A stretch of 64,000 nt of DNA from Oceanospirillum sanctuarii (GTDB taxonomy: Bacteria; Pseudomonadota; Gammaproteobacteria; Pseudomonadales; Halomonadaceae): assembly GCF_002150805.1 (NCBI RefSeq), contig NZ_MTBA01000001.1:703854-767853 (forward strand), written 5' to 3'. A program made the translations under genes and the position numbers. Below the pieces are notes generated by a model, which saw nothing but the letters and a program-made list of their open reading frames with translations, made no database searches and was not told where the DNA came from. Position 1 is the stretch's first letter, and the number at the start of each line of letters is the position of its first letter. Positions 55,415 to 64,000 of this stretch are shown here, piece by piece.

Positions 55415-56752
55415 TTGCGCACTCTGCTGACTCTACCCTCCTTTCAGCGGCAACGTGAGATTTTAAAACTCGCGCTGCCGCTAATCGGCGGCATGCTCTC
55501 CCAAAGCCTGATCAATCTGGTGGACTCCGCCATGGTCGGAGCCCTTGGCAGTACCGCTCTGGCCGCTGCTGGCGTTGCCGGCTACACAGCATTTGTTATT
55601 ACCGCTCTGATTCTCGGTATATCCTCTGCGGTGCAGTCCACTACGGCTTATTTCTACGGCGCCAGATGCAAAGATTCACAACACAAGACATTAAATGCCG
55701 GGCTAATTCTCGCGCTACTGCTTTGCCTCCCCCTGATCACTTTTTTTTACCCCATCACAGGGCTCCTGCTTTCATACATCAACTATGACGGCGCAGTTGT
55801 TGAACTGGCAGAGCCCTACCTCGACTGGCGAGTGATCGGCCTGCTGGCGGTGGGGCTAAATCTGGTTTTCCGGGGATACTGGAACGGGGTTCATCATTCT
55901 AAGATCTACTTCAAAACCATCATCTTTATTCATATCAGCAATATTGCCATCAGTTATCTGCTGATATACGGCAAGTTGGGATTACCCGCCATGGGCGTAG
56001 AGGGTGCAGGTCTTGGTACTTGTATTTCTCTCTTTCTGGGCACTCTTGTTTGGCTGCTATATACCTTAAGAAAAATTGGCAACCGGGCATTTTTTGATCA
56101 GGGTATTGATACCAGCATACTGAAACAGCTAATCAACCGGGCACTACCCAACTCACTACAACAAACCCTGTTCGCTTCAGGCTATCTGGTACTGTTCTGG
56201 ATTATCGGCCAAATAGGTCCGCTTTCAGTGGCTGTTGGTCACGTTCTGGTCAACCTTTCTCTGCTGATGATCCTTCCTGCCGTAGGCCTTGGGATGGCGG
56301 CAACCAGCTTGGTAGGTCGCTCACTGGGACAAAAGGATGATCAGGCAGCGCAGAACTGGGGCACCGATGTTGCAAAAGTTGCGGTTGTGTTACTCCTCCT
56401 GATCGCAATGCCATTGGCACTGTTAGCTGAACCTGTACTGGGACTGTTTTTGATCGAACCGGAAGCGATTGAACTTGGCACTCAGCCCCTTCAACTGACT
56501 GCCCTGATGATGGTGATTGATGCTTCAGCTATCGTACTCACCCAAGCGCTATTAGGAGCAGGAGCAAGCAAGATGGTGATGCAGGTCTCCGTGACGTTAC
56601 AGTGGGGCGTCTTTTTGCCCCTTGCTTTTATTTTCGGCAGTTACCTTGGCCTTGGGTTAGCGGCTATATGGTGGGTACAACTGGTCTACCGCTGTCTGAA
56701 TGCCACCGGATTTATCTGGCTTTGGAAGGTAAGGGCCTGGTCAGCAATCTGA
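55415..56752 (+). CDS. MATE-family multidrug/Na+ efflux protein
   Basis: 445 residues with twelve helices in two halves (first half LPLIGGMLSQSLINLVDSAMVG split; second GMAATSLVGRSLGQ). NorM-like or DinF-like drug antiporter; the coupling ion cannot be told. TTG 55415 is used as start without a good SD; the protein begins 31 bases after metH and may be co-transcribed. Confidence 0.87.
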   Translation: MRTLLTLPSFQRQREILKLALPLIGGMLSQSLINLVDSAMVGALGSTALAAAGVAGYTAFVITALILGISSAVQSTTAYFYGARCKDSQHKTLNAGLILALLLCLPLITFFYPITGLLLSYINYDGAVVELAEPYLDWRVIGLLAVGLNLVFRGYWNGVHHSKIYFKTIIFIHISNIAISYLLIYGKLGLPAMGVEGAGLGTCISLFLGTLVWLLYTLRKIGNRAFFDQGIDTSILKQLINRALPNSLQQTLFASGYLVLFWIIGQIGPLSVAVGHVLVNLSLLMILPAVGLGMAATSLVGRSLGQKDDQAAQNWGTDVAKVAVVLLLLIAMPLALLAEPVLGLFLIEPEAIELGTQPLQLTALMMVIDASAIVLTQALLGAGASKMVMQVSVTLQWGVFLPLAFIFGSYLGLGLAAIWWVQLVYRCLNATGFIWLWKVRAWSAI

Positions 56753-56950
56753 AGAAGCCGACATTAAGAAAACCTTATTTTTTATTTCGAAAAGAAATAA
56801 ACATATAGATATAAATTCATTTTAAGAATAAGGGAAGACTGCTATTGTGCTGCAAATCATGCGGTTAGTATCTGCGTCAAAACCAGATTACCCAAGCCGT
56901 TTTACCGTGACTTTAGGCACTTTATTGGCAACCCTGTCGTAGGAAATTAA

Positions 56951-58597
56951 ATGTATAAGTACGACGATTACGATCAGAAATTAGTTGATGAGCGTGTGAT
57001 CCAATTCCGGGATCAAACCCAGCGCTATCTTGATGGCAAACTGGAAGAGGCTGAATATCTGCCGCTACGTTTGCAAAACGGTATCTATGTTCAGCGCCAC
57101 GCACCTATGCTTCGTGTTGCTATTCCATACGGCATGCTGAATTCTGAGCAGCTTCGCAAGCTGGCCTATGTTGCCCGCACTTATGACAAAGGCTACGCTC
57201 ACTTCACAACCCGTCAGAATGTTCAGTTTAACTGGCCTGCACTGGAAAACTGCCCGGATATTCTGGAAGAACTGGCTAAAGTTGAGATGCACGCTATCCA
57301 GACCAGTGGTAACTGTATCCGTAACACCACCACTGATCAGTTTGCCGGTATCGCTCAGGACGAAATTACAGATCCGCGCCCATGGTGTGAAATCGTTCGT
57401 CAGTGGTCGACCTTCCACCCTGAGTTCGCCTTCCTGCCACGCAAGTTCAAGATTGCGATTAGCGGCACTCAGGAAGATCGTGCAGCTATCAAAGTACACG
57501 ATGTAGGTCTTCAACTGGTCAAAAACGACGACGGCTCACTGGCTTTTGATGTTTACGTTGGTGGCGGCTTGGGTCGTACTCCAATGATCGGTGATCTGGT
57601 TCGCCAGAATCTGCCTGCTAAACACCTGCTGACTTATCTGGAAGCCGTTCTGCGTGTTTACAACCAGTTTGGCCGCCGTGACAACAAGTACAAAGCCCGA
57701 ATCAAAATTCTGGTTAAAGCTCTGGGTGTCGAAGAGTTTGCTCAGCGCGTTGAATCCGAGTGGGAGCACCTGATTGACGGCCCTTCCACCCTGACCGAAA
57801 GTGCTATGACGAAAGCAGCAAGCTTCTTTATCGACCCTGCTTACGAAAATGCACCGGATATCGGCAATTTCGAACAACAGCGTGAAGAAAACAAAGCTTT
57901 CTCCCGCTTCGTGACCAATAACACTCAGGCTCACAAGAAAGACGGCTACATTGCTGTAACAGTTTCTCTGAAGAAAACCGGTGTTGCCCCAGGTGACGTA
58001 ACCGATGCCCAAATGGATCTGGTTGCCGATCTGGCTGACAAATACAGTTTTGGTGAACTGCGTGTAAGCCACCACCAGAACCTGATTCTGTCTGATGTTA
58101 AGCAGTCAGAATTGTTTGAACTTTGGCAGATTCTTGAAGAAAACGGTCTGGCGACGCCTAACATCGGCAAACTGACCGATATGATCTGCTGTCCTGGCGG
58201 TGACTTCTGCGCACTGGCTAACGCCAAATCTATTCCGGTGGCGGAAGCGATTCAGCGTCGCTTTGACGATCTGGATCACCTGTATGATCTGGGTGATATC
58301 GAATTCAACTTCTCCGGCTGCATGAACGCCTGTGGTCACCACCATATCGGCAACATCGGCCTGCTGGGTGTCGACCGTAAAGGTGAAGAGTTCTATCAGG
58401 TTTCTCTGGGCGGTCGCTCAGGCAATGATGCCAACATCGGTAAGATTCTCGGCCCTGCAGTTAAGCAGGATCGTATCCCGGATGCTATCGAAGCTATCAT
58501 TGGTGTTTATGTTGAAAACCGAATCGAAGGCGAGTCCTTTGTAGAAGCTTACCACCGCATCGGTCAGGCGAAATTTAAGGAGCGTGTTTATGCCTAA
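56951..58597 (+). CDS. cysI: Assimilatory sulfite reductase hemoprotein (CysI type)
   Basis: 548 residues of the nitrite/sulfite reductase fold: two ferredoxin-like half-domains (about 45-115 and 335-400) and two siroheme/4Fe-4S domains. Cluster cysteines are in CCPGGDFC (C-x5-C) and CMNAC (C-x3-C). Reduces sulfite to sulfide. The following DUF934 gene is the usual partner in Pseudomonas and relatives, which lack cysJ; electrons probably come from ferredoxin or another donor. Good AGGAAA before ATG 56951. Confidence 0.92.
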   Translation: MYKYDDYDQKLVDERVIQFRDQTQRYLDGKLEEAEYLPLRLQNGIYVQRHAPMLRVAIPYGMLNSEQLRKLAYVARTYDKGYAHFTTRQNVQFNWPALENCPDILEELAKVEMHAIQTSGNCIRNTTTDQFAGIAQDEITDPRPWCEIVRQWSTFHPEFAFLPRKFKIAISGTQEDRAAIKVHDVGLQLVKNDDGSLAFDVYVGGGLGRTPMIGDLVRQNLPAKHLLTYLEAVLRVYNQFGRRDNKYKARIKILVKALGVEEFAQRVESEWEHLIDGPSTLTESAMTKAASFFIDPAYENAPDIGNFEQQREENKAFSRFVTNNTQAHKKDGYIAVTVSLKKTGVAPGDVTDAQMDLVADLADKYSFGELRVSHHQNLILSDVKQSELFELWQILEENGLATPNIGKLTDMICCPGGDFCALANAKSIPVAEAIQRRFDDLDHLYDLGDIEFNFSGCMNACGHHHIGNIGLLGVDRKGEEFYQVSLGGRSGNDANIGKILGPAVKQDRIPDAIEAIIGVYVENRIEGESFVEAYHRIGQAKFKERVYA

Positions 58598-59078
58598 GAT
58601 TATTCTGAACCAGGAAATCGTTGAGGATAACTGGGTTAAAGTCGACCTTGACGCTGAACTGCCTACAGGTGGCAAAGTACTGCTACCCTACCCGCTTTGG
58701 ATAGCCGGCGAATTCGATGCTTCCGCGTTTGAAGCCGTTGGTGTTTGGGTACCAAATGACACTGTTTTCGGTGAAGAAGCCCTGAAGCTTGCAGATCTGC
58801 CTTTGGTAGCAATCAACTTCCCGGTATTCAGTGATGGCCGAGGCTACACCCTGGCTCGTCAACTGCGTGAACGCTTCAACTACCAAGGTGAACTGCGCTC
58901 AATTGGCGACGTTCTGCAGGATCAACTCTTCTTTATGAGTCGCTGCGGCTTCAACAGCTATGCTGTTCGTGAAGACAAGTCGATTGAAGAAGCTCTAACC
59001 AGCCTAAAGCCATTCAGCAATGCCTATCAGGCAGCACTGGACAAGCGTCAGCCGCTATTCGCCGAACGCTGGAACTAA
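58590..59078 (+). CDS. DUF934 protein, sulfite-reduction accessory
   Basis: 162 residues. DUF934 proteins stand right after cysI in many proteobacteria and are called putative sulfite-reduction oxidoreductases, but the role is unproven. Visible parts: VLLPYPLWIAGEFDASAF (in part), VAINFPVFSDGRGYTLARQLRERF (in part), DQLFFMSRCGFNSYAVRED. ATG 58590 overlaps the cysI end by eight bases and has AAGGAG upstream. Confidence 0.85.
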   Translation: MPKIILNQEIVEDNWVKVDLDAELPTGGKVLLPYPLWIAGEFDASAFEAVGVWVPNDTVFGEEALKLADLPLVAINFPVFSDGRGYTLARQLRERFNYQGELRSIGDVLQDQLFFMSRCGFNSYAVREDKSIEEALTSLKPFSNAYQAALDKRQPLFAERWN

Positions 59079-59108
59079 GCTTATAAACTCTGGTTCCAGA
59101 CATTAAAA

Positions 59109-59137
59109 ATGCCCTGCACTGCAGGGTATTTTTTTAT
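59109..59137 (+). terminator. Terminator of the cysI-DUF934 operon
   Basis: ATGCCCTGCA (59109-59118) / TGCAGGGTAT (59120-59129) stem, one G-U pair, then T7. Confidence 0.8.
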
Positions 59138-59151
59138 CTATCGAACCCCAA

Positions 59152-59373
59152 TCAAAAATCCCAAGCACCACGATGGCAAAGACATTCAAACTTATTAGTG
59201 TCGGGACACGTAGGAACAGCCTCTGTCGTTACCCTCATACGCCAATCTAAATAATCGCGCACACGCAGATCATCTCGCCTTTTCATCCAGTCAAAAATAG
59301 CCAATTTTAATGCAAGGTAATAATTGCGCAGGTTACGCTTCAGCTAAACGGTCATCACATTTTTCCAGTACAT
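59152..59373 (-). pseudogene. Small ORF with internal amber codon (possible pseudogene), 74 codons
   Basis: Between two terminators the minus strand has one coherent frame: MYWKNVMTV, then TAG (59344-59346), then 63 residues including FDWMKRRDDLRVRDYLDW and PTCPDTNKFECLCHRG before TGA. The composition, charge pattern and two Cys-x-Cys/Cys-x4 clusters look protein-like. It may be a gene broken by a nonsense mutation, a shorter gene starting downstream (ATG at M in FDWMK), or chance. The rest of the 384-base gap 59079-59462 holds only terminators. Confidence 0.35.
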
Positions 59374-59416
59374 GATAGAAAATGTGTCAACCTGATTCAG
59401 GGCGGGACACAGCAAT

Positions 59417-59446
59417 AAAAAAGGGAGCCAGAAAGCTCCCTTTTTT
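59417..59446. terminator. Terminator after the motAB genes
   Basis: AAAAAAGGGAGC (59417-59428) / GCTCCCTTTTTT (59435-59446), perfect stem, symmetrical for both strands, 17 bases after the motB stop. Confidence 0.85.
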
Positions 59447-59462
59447 ATTCAAACACCTAAAG

Positions 59463-60266
59463 TTATCTAAGCAACGGACTTTGTTGAATCCCCTGATACA
59501 CATCCCGCTCAGTGTTATCCGGACGCTCAATCAATAAGATTTCAACACGACGGTTTTTGATACGATTTTCCTGACTGGTATTCGGCACCAGAGGACGGGC
59601 ATCAGCATTACCAACCACGTAGAGGAACTCTTCTTCCAGGTCAGTCAGCCAGGTTAGCTCGTGAGCCACAGATACAGCACGAGCCGCTGACAAATCCCAG
59701 TTAGAACGGAAGCGATCGGTATTGATCGGCTGATCATCAGTGTGACCGCCAACGATAGTGAACATATCGTATTCTGAAATCAACTGACCTACTTTCTGTA
59801 AAACAGGAACTACAGCCGGTTCCAGATAATCACTACCTGATGTAAATGCTGACTCATCCGGGAAGCGAATAATAATATGATCCTCATCCCGCTCAACAAT
59901 AATCACACCTTTCTCGATCTCATCTGTGAAGTTGGTTTCAAGACGGTTGCCGATACTTTCCAGCTGGTTTTCAACCTCAGATTCATCAGCTTCTGTCGAT
60001 GGCTGAGGCTTCAGGGGCTCGATGATATTCTCATTCTTAGGTGGATTATCCGCCGGAATGATACTCAGAGGATTCAAATCCTGCAGACCAAATGAGTTCT
60101 GCATCGCTTCTGCAATACTTTTGTAGCGCTCAACATCCGTCGTAGAGAAAGACAGAATAAGAACGAAGAAAGTCAGCAGAAGGGTCATCATATCCGCGAA
60201 GGTAACCATCCACTCAGGAACAGCCTCATTCTTGGCTTTTCTGCGTCTTTTAGTATTAATGTTCAT
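59463..60266 (-). CDS. motB: Flagellar stator protein MotB/PomB
   Basis: 267 residues: one membrane helix (about 20-42) with the ion-binding Asp (D25, TFADMMTLLLTFFVLI split), a plug/linker, and an OmpA-like peptidoglycan-binding domain (about 150-255: VGGHTDDQPI, NWDLSAARAVSV, NRRVEI). With MotA it forms the ion-driven stator. ATG 60266 is preferred over GTG 60269. Confidence 0.9.
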   Translation of the reverse strand: MNINTKRRRKAKNEAVPEWMVTFADMMTLLLTFFVLILSFSTTDVERYKSIAEAMQNSFGLQDLNPLSIIPADNPPKNENIIEPLKPQPSTEADESEVENQLESIGNRLETNFTDEIEKGVIIVERDEDHIIIRFPDESAFTSGSDYLEPAVVPVLQKVGQLISEYDMFTIVGGHTDDQPINTDRFRSNWDLSAARAVSVAHELTWLTDLEEEFLYVVGNADARPLVPNTSQENRIKNRRVEILLIERPDNTERDVYQGIQQSPLLR

Positions 60267-60305
60267 CACCCTAATATCCTCGCGTTCGCTTATGGATATG
60301 TAGCT

Positions 60306-61079
60306 TTAAATTTCTTCTGACATTGACATACCAGAGCGCAGATATTCTGGCAGATAAGTTTCAAGAAGCTCGTCCATAACCGTAGGGTTAAGACCTTCCT
60401 GGATACCCAGAACAGACTCAGTGATCAGAGACATGTTAGCCTCTACCTCAGCACTCTTAAGAGCCAGTTTGTCAGCAAGAGGCATCATCATCAGCTGAGC
60501 AATAAGAGATCCGTACAGGGTTGTCAAAAGCGCTACAGCCATACCAGGACCCAATTTGGACGGGTCATCAAGGTTATTCAGCATCTGAACCAGACCAACC
60601 AGTGTACCGATCATGCCGAAAGCAGGAGCAGAACCTGCCATCGCACGGAAAATTTTCTCGCCCAGCTCCTTACGATCAATAGACATGCTCATCTCATTCA
60701 TCAGAACTTTCTGGATGAATTCAGGCGGATGCCCATCAACACAAAGCTGGATACCTTTGGCAAAGAAAGGGTTTTCGATTGGCTCATCTTCCAGACCCAG
60801 AAGACCATTACGACGGGCGATCTTGGCCAAATGGTTTGCCAGCTGAATGATTTCGCGAGGATTATCGTTGCTTTCGAAGAAAGCAACTGCAAAACCTTCT
60901 TTAATTCCAGAGAAGAAACTGGCAATTCGGTACTTAACCAAAGTTACCGAGATGGTACCACCGACAACAATCAGGATACCTGGAATGTTAATAAAAATAC
61001 TGGGATCATCGCCCTGAGCAATACCCAAACCAACAAATGCAACACCTGTAATAAGCCCAAGAAGCGTGGCGAAATCCAT
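60306..61079 (-). CDS. pomA: Flagellar stator protein MotA, PomA (Na+) type
   Basis: 257 residues with four helices, beginning MDFATLLGLI, very close to the start of Vibrio PomA (MDLATLLGLI), and the loop GMIGTLVGLVQML before helix 4. The cytoplasmic loop (about 60-155) carries the charges that contact FliG. PomA-type stators use sodium; the assignment is by similarity. ATG 61079 with AAGG eight bases upstream; 39 bases before motB. Confidence 0.9.
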   Translation of the reverse strand: MDFATLLGLITGVAFVGLGIAQGDDPSIFINIPGILIVVGGTISVTLVKYRIASFFSGIKEGFAVAFFESNDNPREIIQLANHLAKIARRNGLLGLEDEPIENPFFAKGIQLCVDGHPPEFIQKVLMNEMSMSIDRKELGEKIFRAMAGSAPAFGMIGTLVGLVQMLNNLDDPSKLGPGMAVALLTTLYGSLIAQLMMMPLADKLALKSAEVEANMSLITESVLGIQEGLNPTVMDELLETYLPEYLRSGMSMSEEI

Positions 61080-61182
61080 TGACCCAACCTTATTTGTGAC
61101 ATTCAACAAAGTTAAACGGAAGCATAACCCAGTGATTGTATGATTAGTAGCCCTTATAACTGACTTTTCAGTAGCTTAAGGG

Positions 61183-61209
61183 GTATCGGCAGACAATTCA
61201 GATACTTTA
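61183..61209 (-). promoter_or_regulatory. FliA (sigma28) promoter of the pomA-motB operon
   Basis: On the minus strand TAAA (61206-61209), exactly 15 bases, GCCGATAC (61183-61190): seven of eight -10 bases match the sigma28 consensus TAAA-N15-GCCGATAA. It lies about 105 bases before the pomA start. Confidence 0.7.
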
Positions 61210-61382
61210 CTGCGATAAGACAAGTAGCAATCGAATTAAGCCAATGTGCTCAATTATTTACAGATATTTCACTTCCTCTGGAAGCCTGAGAAAAAACTAT
61301 AGATACAGTTTTACAAAGTAGCCTTATACTTAGGAAACCAACATAAAAAGTTTTTACCACCTTCCCTGAGGTCGTTTGCAGC

Positions 61383-61988
61383 ATGGCGCTTTTTATTTCA
61401 ACCTTTATTCAGTTCTTCTTCCTATTTGCTCCCTTCTTTGTGGTTTCAATGTTTCTGGCACTAACCAGAGGGCATACCACTCAGGAGAAACGGGCGACGA
61501 TTAATCGCGCAGTATTATCGGCCGCCCTGATCAGCTTGGTACTCTTCTTCTTCGGCACCACACTCTTTGAAGTACTGGGGATCACACTGGACTCCTTCCG
61601 GATTGGCGCAGGCTGTCTTCTTTTCTTGTCTGCCGTAAGCCTTGTTAAGGATGGCGTCAGAAACCACGCCACTGGTGTTCCAGAACAAAACAGCGATGAT
61701 ATTTCCGTTGTCCCGCTGGCCATTCCGACTATTATCGGCCCAGCCACCATTGGTGCCATTCTGGTTTATGGTGCTGAATTGAAAACAACAACAGAAACCC
61801 TGATCGGAGTCAGTGCTCTGATGGTTGCCCTAATGTCTCTGGGCGCCCTTCTTCACGCTTCCAGTCAAATTGAGCGCATCCTGGGAAAAACAGGTCTGAA
61901 TATTCTCAGCAAAATGACAGGGCTGATCCTGAGTGCAATGGCTGCTCAAATCGTGTTCTCGGGTATTAAAAACTTCCTGAACCTTTAA
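61383..61988 (+). CDS. MarC-family inner-membrane protein
   Basis: 201 residues with six helices of the MarC/YchE/YhgN family (PLAIPTIIGPATIGAILVY split and SRMTGLILSAMAAQ-like end). Function unknown despite the name; members are not the multiple-antibiotic-resistance determinant. The 303-base gap before it (61080-61382) holds the FliA promoter on the other strand and AT-rich sequence. Confidence 0.85.
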   Translation: MALFISTFIQFFFLFAPFFVVSMFLALTRGHTTQEKRATINRAVLSAALISLVLFFFGTTLFEVLGITLDSFRIGAGCLLFLSAVSLVKDGVRNHATGVPEQNSDDISVVPLAIPTIIGPATIGAILVYGAELKTTTETLIGVSALMVALMSLGALLHASSQIERILGKTGLNILSKMTGLILSAMAAQIVFSGIKNFLNL

Positions 61989-62113
61989 CTCATCTATAGC
62001 GCTGGATCAGGATTTCAATTGATTTAGAGATTCTGACCAGCCCTCCGGTTGGCTCAGCAAGCCAACAGGGTTTATGATTGAGCAAACATGTTGATACAAA
62101 GAGATATTTACCT

Positions 62114-62758
62114 ATGAACCAGGACATTTCCTCTCTGCGCCGCGTTTTTGATCAGGAGGCACTGACTGAACAGGATCTGGCTGAGAATCCATTTGATCAG
62201 TTCAGCATTTGGTTTGATCAGGCGGTCGAAAATGAACCTTTCGACCCTAACGCTATGACTCTGTCGACTATTTCACCGGAAAACCGTCCTGCATCCCGCA
62301 TCGTACTCTTGAAAGGTATCGATTCCCGCGGCTTCGTTTTCTACACCAATTATCAGAGCGAAAAAGGCATGCATCTTGCAGGCAACCCTTTTGCTTCTAT
62401 TGTTTTCTGGTGGGGTCAAAAACAGCGTCAGGTAAGAATTGATGGAACTGTAGAGCGCATTTCTCCACAGCAATCTGAGGAATACTTCCACAGCCGACCA
62501 ATCGAAAGTCAGATTGGTGCCTGGGTTTCAAAACAGAGCGCTGTGATCCCTAACCGCGAGTGGCTTGAGCAACGTTACGATCAGTTCAGCGAGCAATTTG
62601 CCGGTGACGATCCTATCCCACGCCCACCACACTGGGGCGGCTACCGTATCGTTCCTGATCTGTTTGAATTCTGGCAGGGTCAGCCAAGCCGACTTCACGA
62701 CCGTTTCCGCTATGTTGTTGAAGGTGGTAAATGGAATATTGAGCGCCTGTCTCCATAA
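62114..62758 (+). CDS. pdxH: Pyridoxamine 5'-phosphate oxidase PdxH
   Basis: 214 residues (E. coli 218). Complete FMN-dependent oxidase: NAMTLSTISPENRPASRIVLLKG (in part), FYTNYQSEKGMHLAGNPFAS (in part), VRIDGTVERISPQQSEEYF (in part), and C-terminal WGGYRIVPDLFEFWQGQPSRLHDR (in part). Makes PLP from PNP and PMP. ATG 62114 is the conserved start; the frame opens 12 codons earlier. Confidence 0.95.
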   Translation: MNQDISSLRRVFDQEALTEQDLAENPFDQFSIWFDQAVENEPFDPNAMTLSTISPENRPASRIVLLKGIDSRGFVFYTNYQSEKGMHLAGNPFASIVFWWGQKQRQVRIDGTVERISPQQSEEYFHSRPIESQIGAWVSKQSAVIPNREWLEQRYDQFSEQFAGDDPIPRPPHWGGYRIVPDLFEFWQGQPSRLHDRFRYVVEGGKWNIERLSP

Positions 62759-62774
62759 TCCTTCAGCCAGAAAC

Positions 62775-62808
62775 AAAAAAACCGACAACTCCCGTTGTCG
62801 GTTTTTTT
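62775..62808. terminator. Bidirectional terminator between pdxH and the acetyltransferase
   Basis: A7-CCGACAAC (62775-62789) / GTTGTCGGT7 (62794-62808), perfect 15-bp stem with TCCC loop. Confidence 0.9.
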
Positions 62809-62824
62809 ACGCCTTCGCTATGCG

Positions 62825-64000
62825 CTAAATACCACTGGTATTCTCGAGACGATGTCGCTGCCACTCACTTTGTGGCTCATTCAACGGCATCACCGCATCA
62901 ATCACCTGTTCTTCAGCATTATATTGACACTGGAATCCCAGATGCCGCATCAAGCCGCGCATCGGATGATTCTCCACCAGAATCTTTCCGATCATCTCAA
63001 GCGTCCCCACACTTCGGGAATACTTGATCATCTTCCGCATCAGAAGCGCGCCTAGCCCCTCGCCCTGCAGGTCATCACGAATCAACACCGAAAATTCTGT
63101 ACGGATATTATCCGGGTCAGTCCAAACCCTGACTACACCCAATATTTCCCGCTCATCATCTTCTTTAATCTCTTCTGCGATAAACGCCATCTGACGGTCA
63201 TAATTGATAATGGTCAGGTTGGCCAAATCACGCTTGCTCAGTTCAGCCTTATTGTGGAAATAACGGAAACGGATACTTTGCTCGCTCAACTGCCCATGGA
63301 ACTGAGACAATGCAGCAGCGTCTTCACCACGAATCGGTCTGACTTCAACCAAGCGCCCCGTCTTAAGAGTCACCGTCTCACGCAGCTCCTCTGGATAAGG
63401 CATGATAGCGTGATAGCTTGGCTCACCAAGATCTATTTTTACATCCACTACAAGCATTTCATCGCGATTGATAATCAATGGATTGATCTCAAGCCCCTGC
63501 AATTCAGGAATATCCGCGGCTAACTGGCTTAGCTTAACCAGCACTTCCGAGATAGACTCGATATCTTCCTTCGGGTTATCACTATGCTCTTTGATCAGGC
63601 GATATGCGTGTGATCGCTTAATCAGCTCATTTGCCAAAGTCATATTCAACGGCGGCAAAGCAACATGACGATCCGCAAGAACATTTTCTTTATAGCCACC
63701 GATACCGAAGAGAATAACCGGTCCAAACACGGGGTCACGGGTGATCCCCATATTCAGCAGCATAGAATGCTTGCCCCGATGCATCGGCTGAATGCAGTAT
63801 TCATAGATAGTGCTATCCGGAAACTTCTCATGCACTTTATCTCTGAGACTGATAACGGCCTTACGCATCCCTTCAGGGCTTTGGATATCCTGCATCAAAC
63901 CTGCTGAAACCTTATGCGGATGCTTGCGGTAGACAAAAGGTTTGCAGTTGGTTTCATGAACAATCTTAACCGCCAGCGGCTGGTTCTGCTGTCCGGCAAT
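62825..64000 (-). CDS. ATP-grasp/GNAT protein acetyltransferase, Pat type (5' end outside window)
   Basis: The frame is open to the right edge, so only the C-terminal 391 residues are seen. The first 190 or so are the end of an ATP-grasp domain of NDP-forming acyl-CoA synthetases (VFGPVILFGIGG, LEINPLIINRDEMLVVDVKI split); the last 170 are a GNAT domain (EVRPIRGEDAAAL, REILGVVRVWTD, DLQGEGLGALLM). This order is that of Pat/YfiQ lysine acetyltransferases, which inactivate acetyl-CoA synthetase and other enzymes. The CoA-binding N-terminus is missing from the window. Confidence 0.88.
   Translation of the reverse strand: MAGQQNQPLAVKIVHETNCKPFVYRKHPHKVSAGLMQDIQSPEGMRKAVISLRDKVHEKFPDSTIYEYCIQPMHRGKHSMLLNMGITRDPVFGPVILFGIGGYKENVLADRHVALPPLNMTLANELIKRSHAYRLIKEHSDNPKEDIESISEVLVKLSQLAADIPELQGLEINPLIINRDEMLVVDVKIDLGEPSYHAIMPYPEELRETVTLKTGRLVEVRPIRGEDAAALSQFHGQLSEQSIRFRYFHNKAELSKRDLANLTIINYDRQMAFIAEEIKEDDEREILGVVRVWTDPDNIRTEFSVLIRDDLQGEGLGALLMRKMIKYSRSVGTLEMIGKILVENHPMRGLMRHLGFQCQYNAEEQVIDAVMPLNEPQSEWQRHRLENTSGI

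Overview
The window reads as chromosome of a marine gammaproteobacterium, probably an Oceanospirillaceae-like lineage. This is inferred from gene content: CysI followed by a DUF934 protein, NfuA, a PomA-type stator, GltS, MiaE, a TAXI binding protein, a VolA/FadL-type lipid pair and many c-di-GMP and two-component proteins. No rRNA, tRNA, IS element or CRISPR array was recognised. The first gene is cut by the left edge and the last gene (an ATP-grasp/GNAT acetyltransferase) by the right edge.

Layout. 1-9.7 kb: end of a coiled-coil gene; a three-sensor-domain diguanylate cyclase whose start codon lies in a perfect inverted repeat; a divergent PNPOx-like/MocR pair; pirin; a divergent EamA exporter/AraC pair. 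9.7-18.9 kb: a Fur-type iron island with ferric-siderophore reductase, FhuCDB-type importer, a fused ABC transporter and a TonB-dependent receptor, with Fur-like boxes in front of the first and last gene. 18.9-26.4 kb: a minus-strand V/A-type ATPase operon in the order B-D-I-K-E-DUF2764-A, with a K subunit carrying the ligands of Na+-binding rotor rings. 26.7-32.2 kb: a divergent REC-REC-PAS-GGDEF regulator and a large NIT-PAS-hybrid kinase. 32.5-36.7 kb: a lipoprotein, then a Zur-type palindrome and znuA-znuC-znuB-hisI.

36.7-41.5 kb: overlapping yidD, a DUF1289 gene and miaE, then gltS, sufE and an M20 amidohydrolase. 41.5-44.1 kb: a complete tyrosine recombinase divergent from a KfrA-like DNA-binding coiled-coil protein, separated by a repeat-rich control region; this is the least explained unit. 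44.1-49.2 kb: a VolA-like lipase/FadL operon with a PsrA-like box, a heptamer tandem repeat of 9.7 copies, and a porin. 49.5-64 kb: TAXI binding protein, nfuA, metH, a MATE exporter, cysI-DUF934, a small ORF with an internal amber codon, pomA-motB behind a FliA-type promoter, marC, pdxH and the acetyltransferase.

The genes point to a motile, iron- and zinc-scavenging heterotroph that probably uses sodium gradients (PomA-type stator, GltS, probably Na+-type V-ATPase) and takes up lipid-derived fatty acids. All family calls come from reading the translations; no database search was run.
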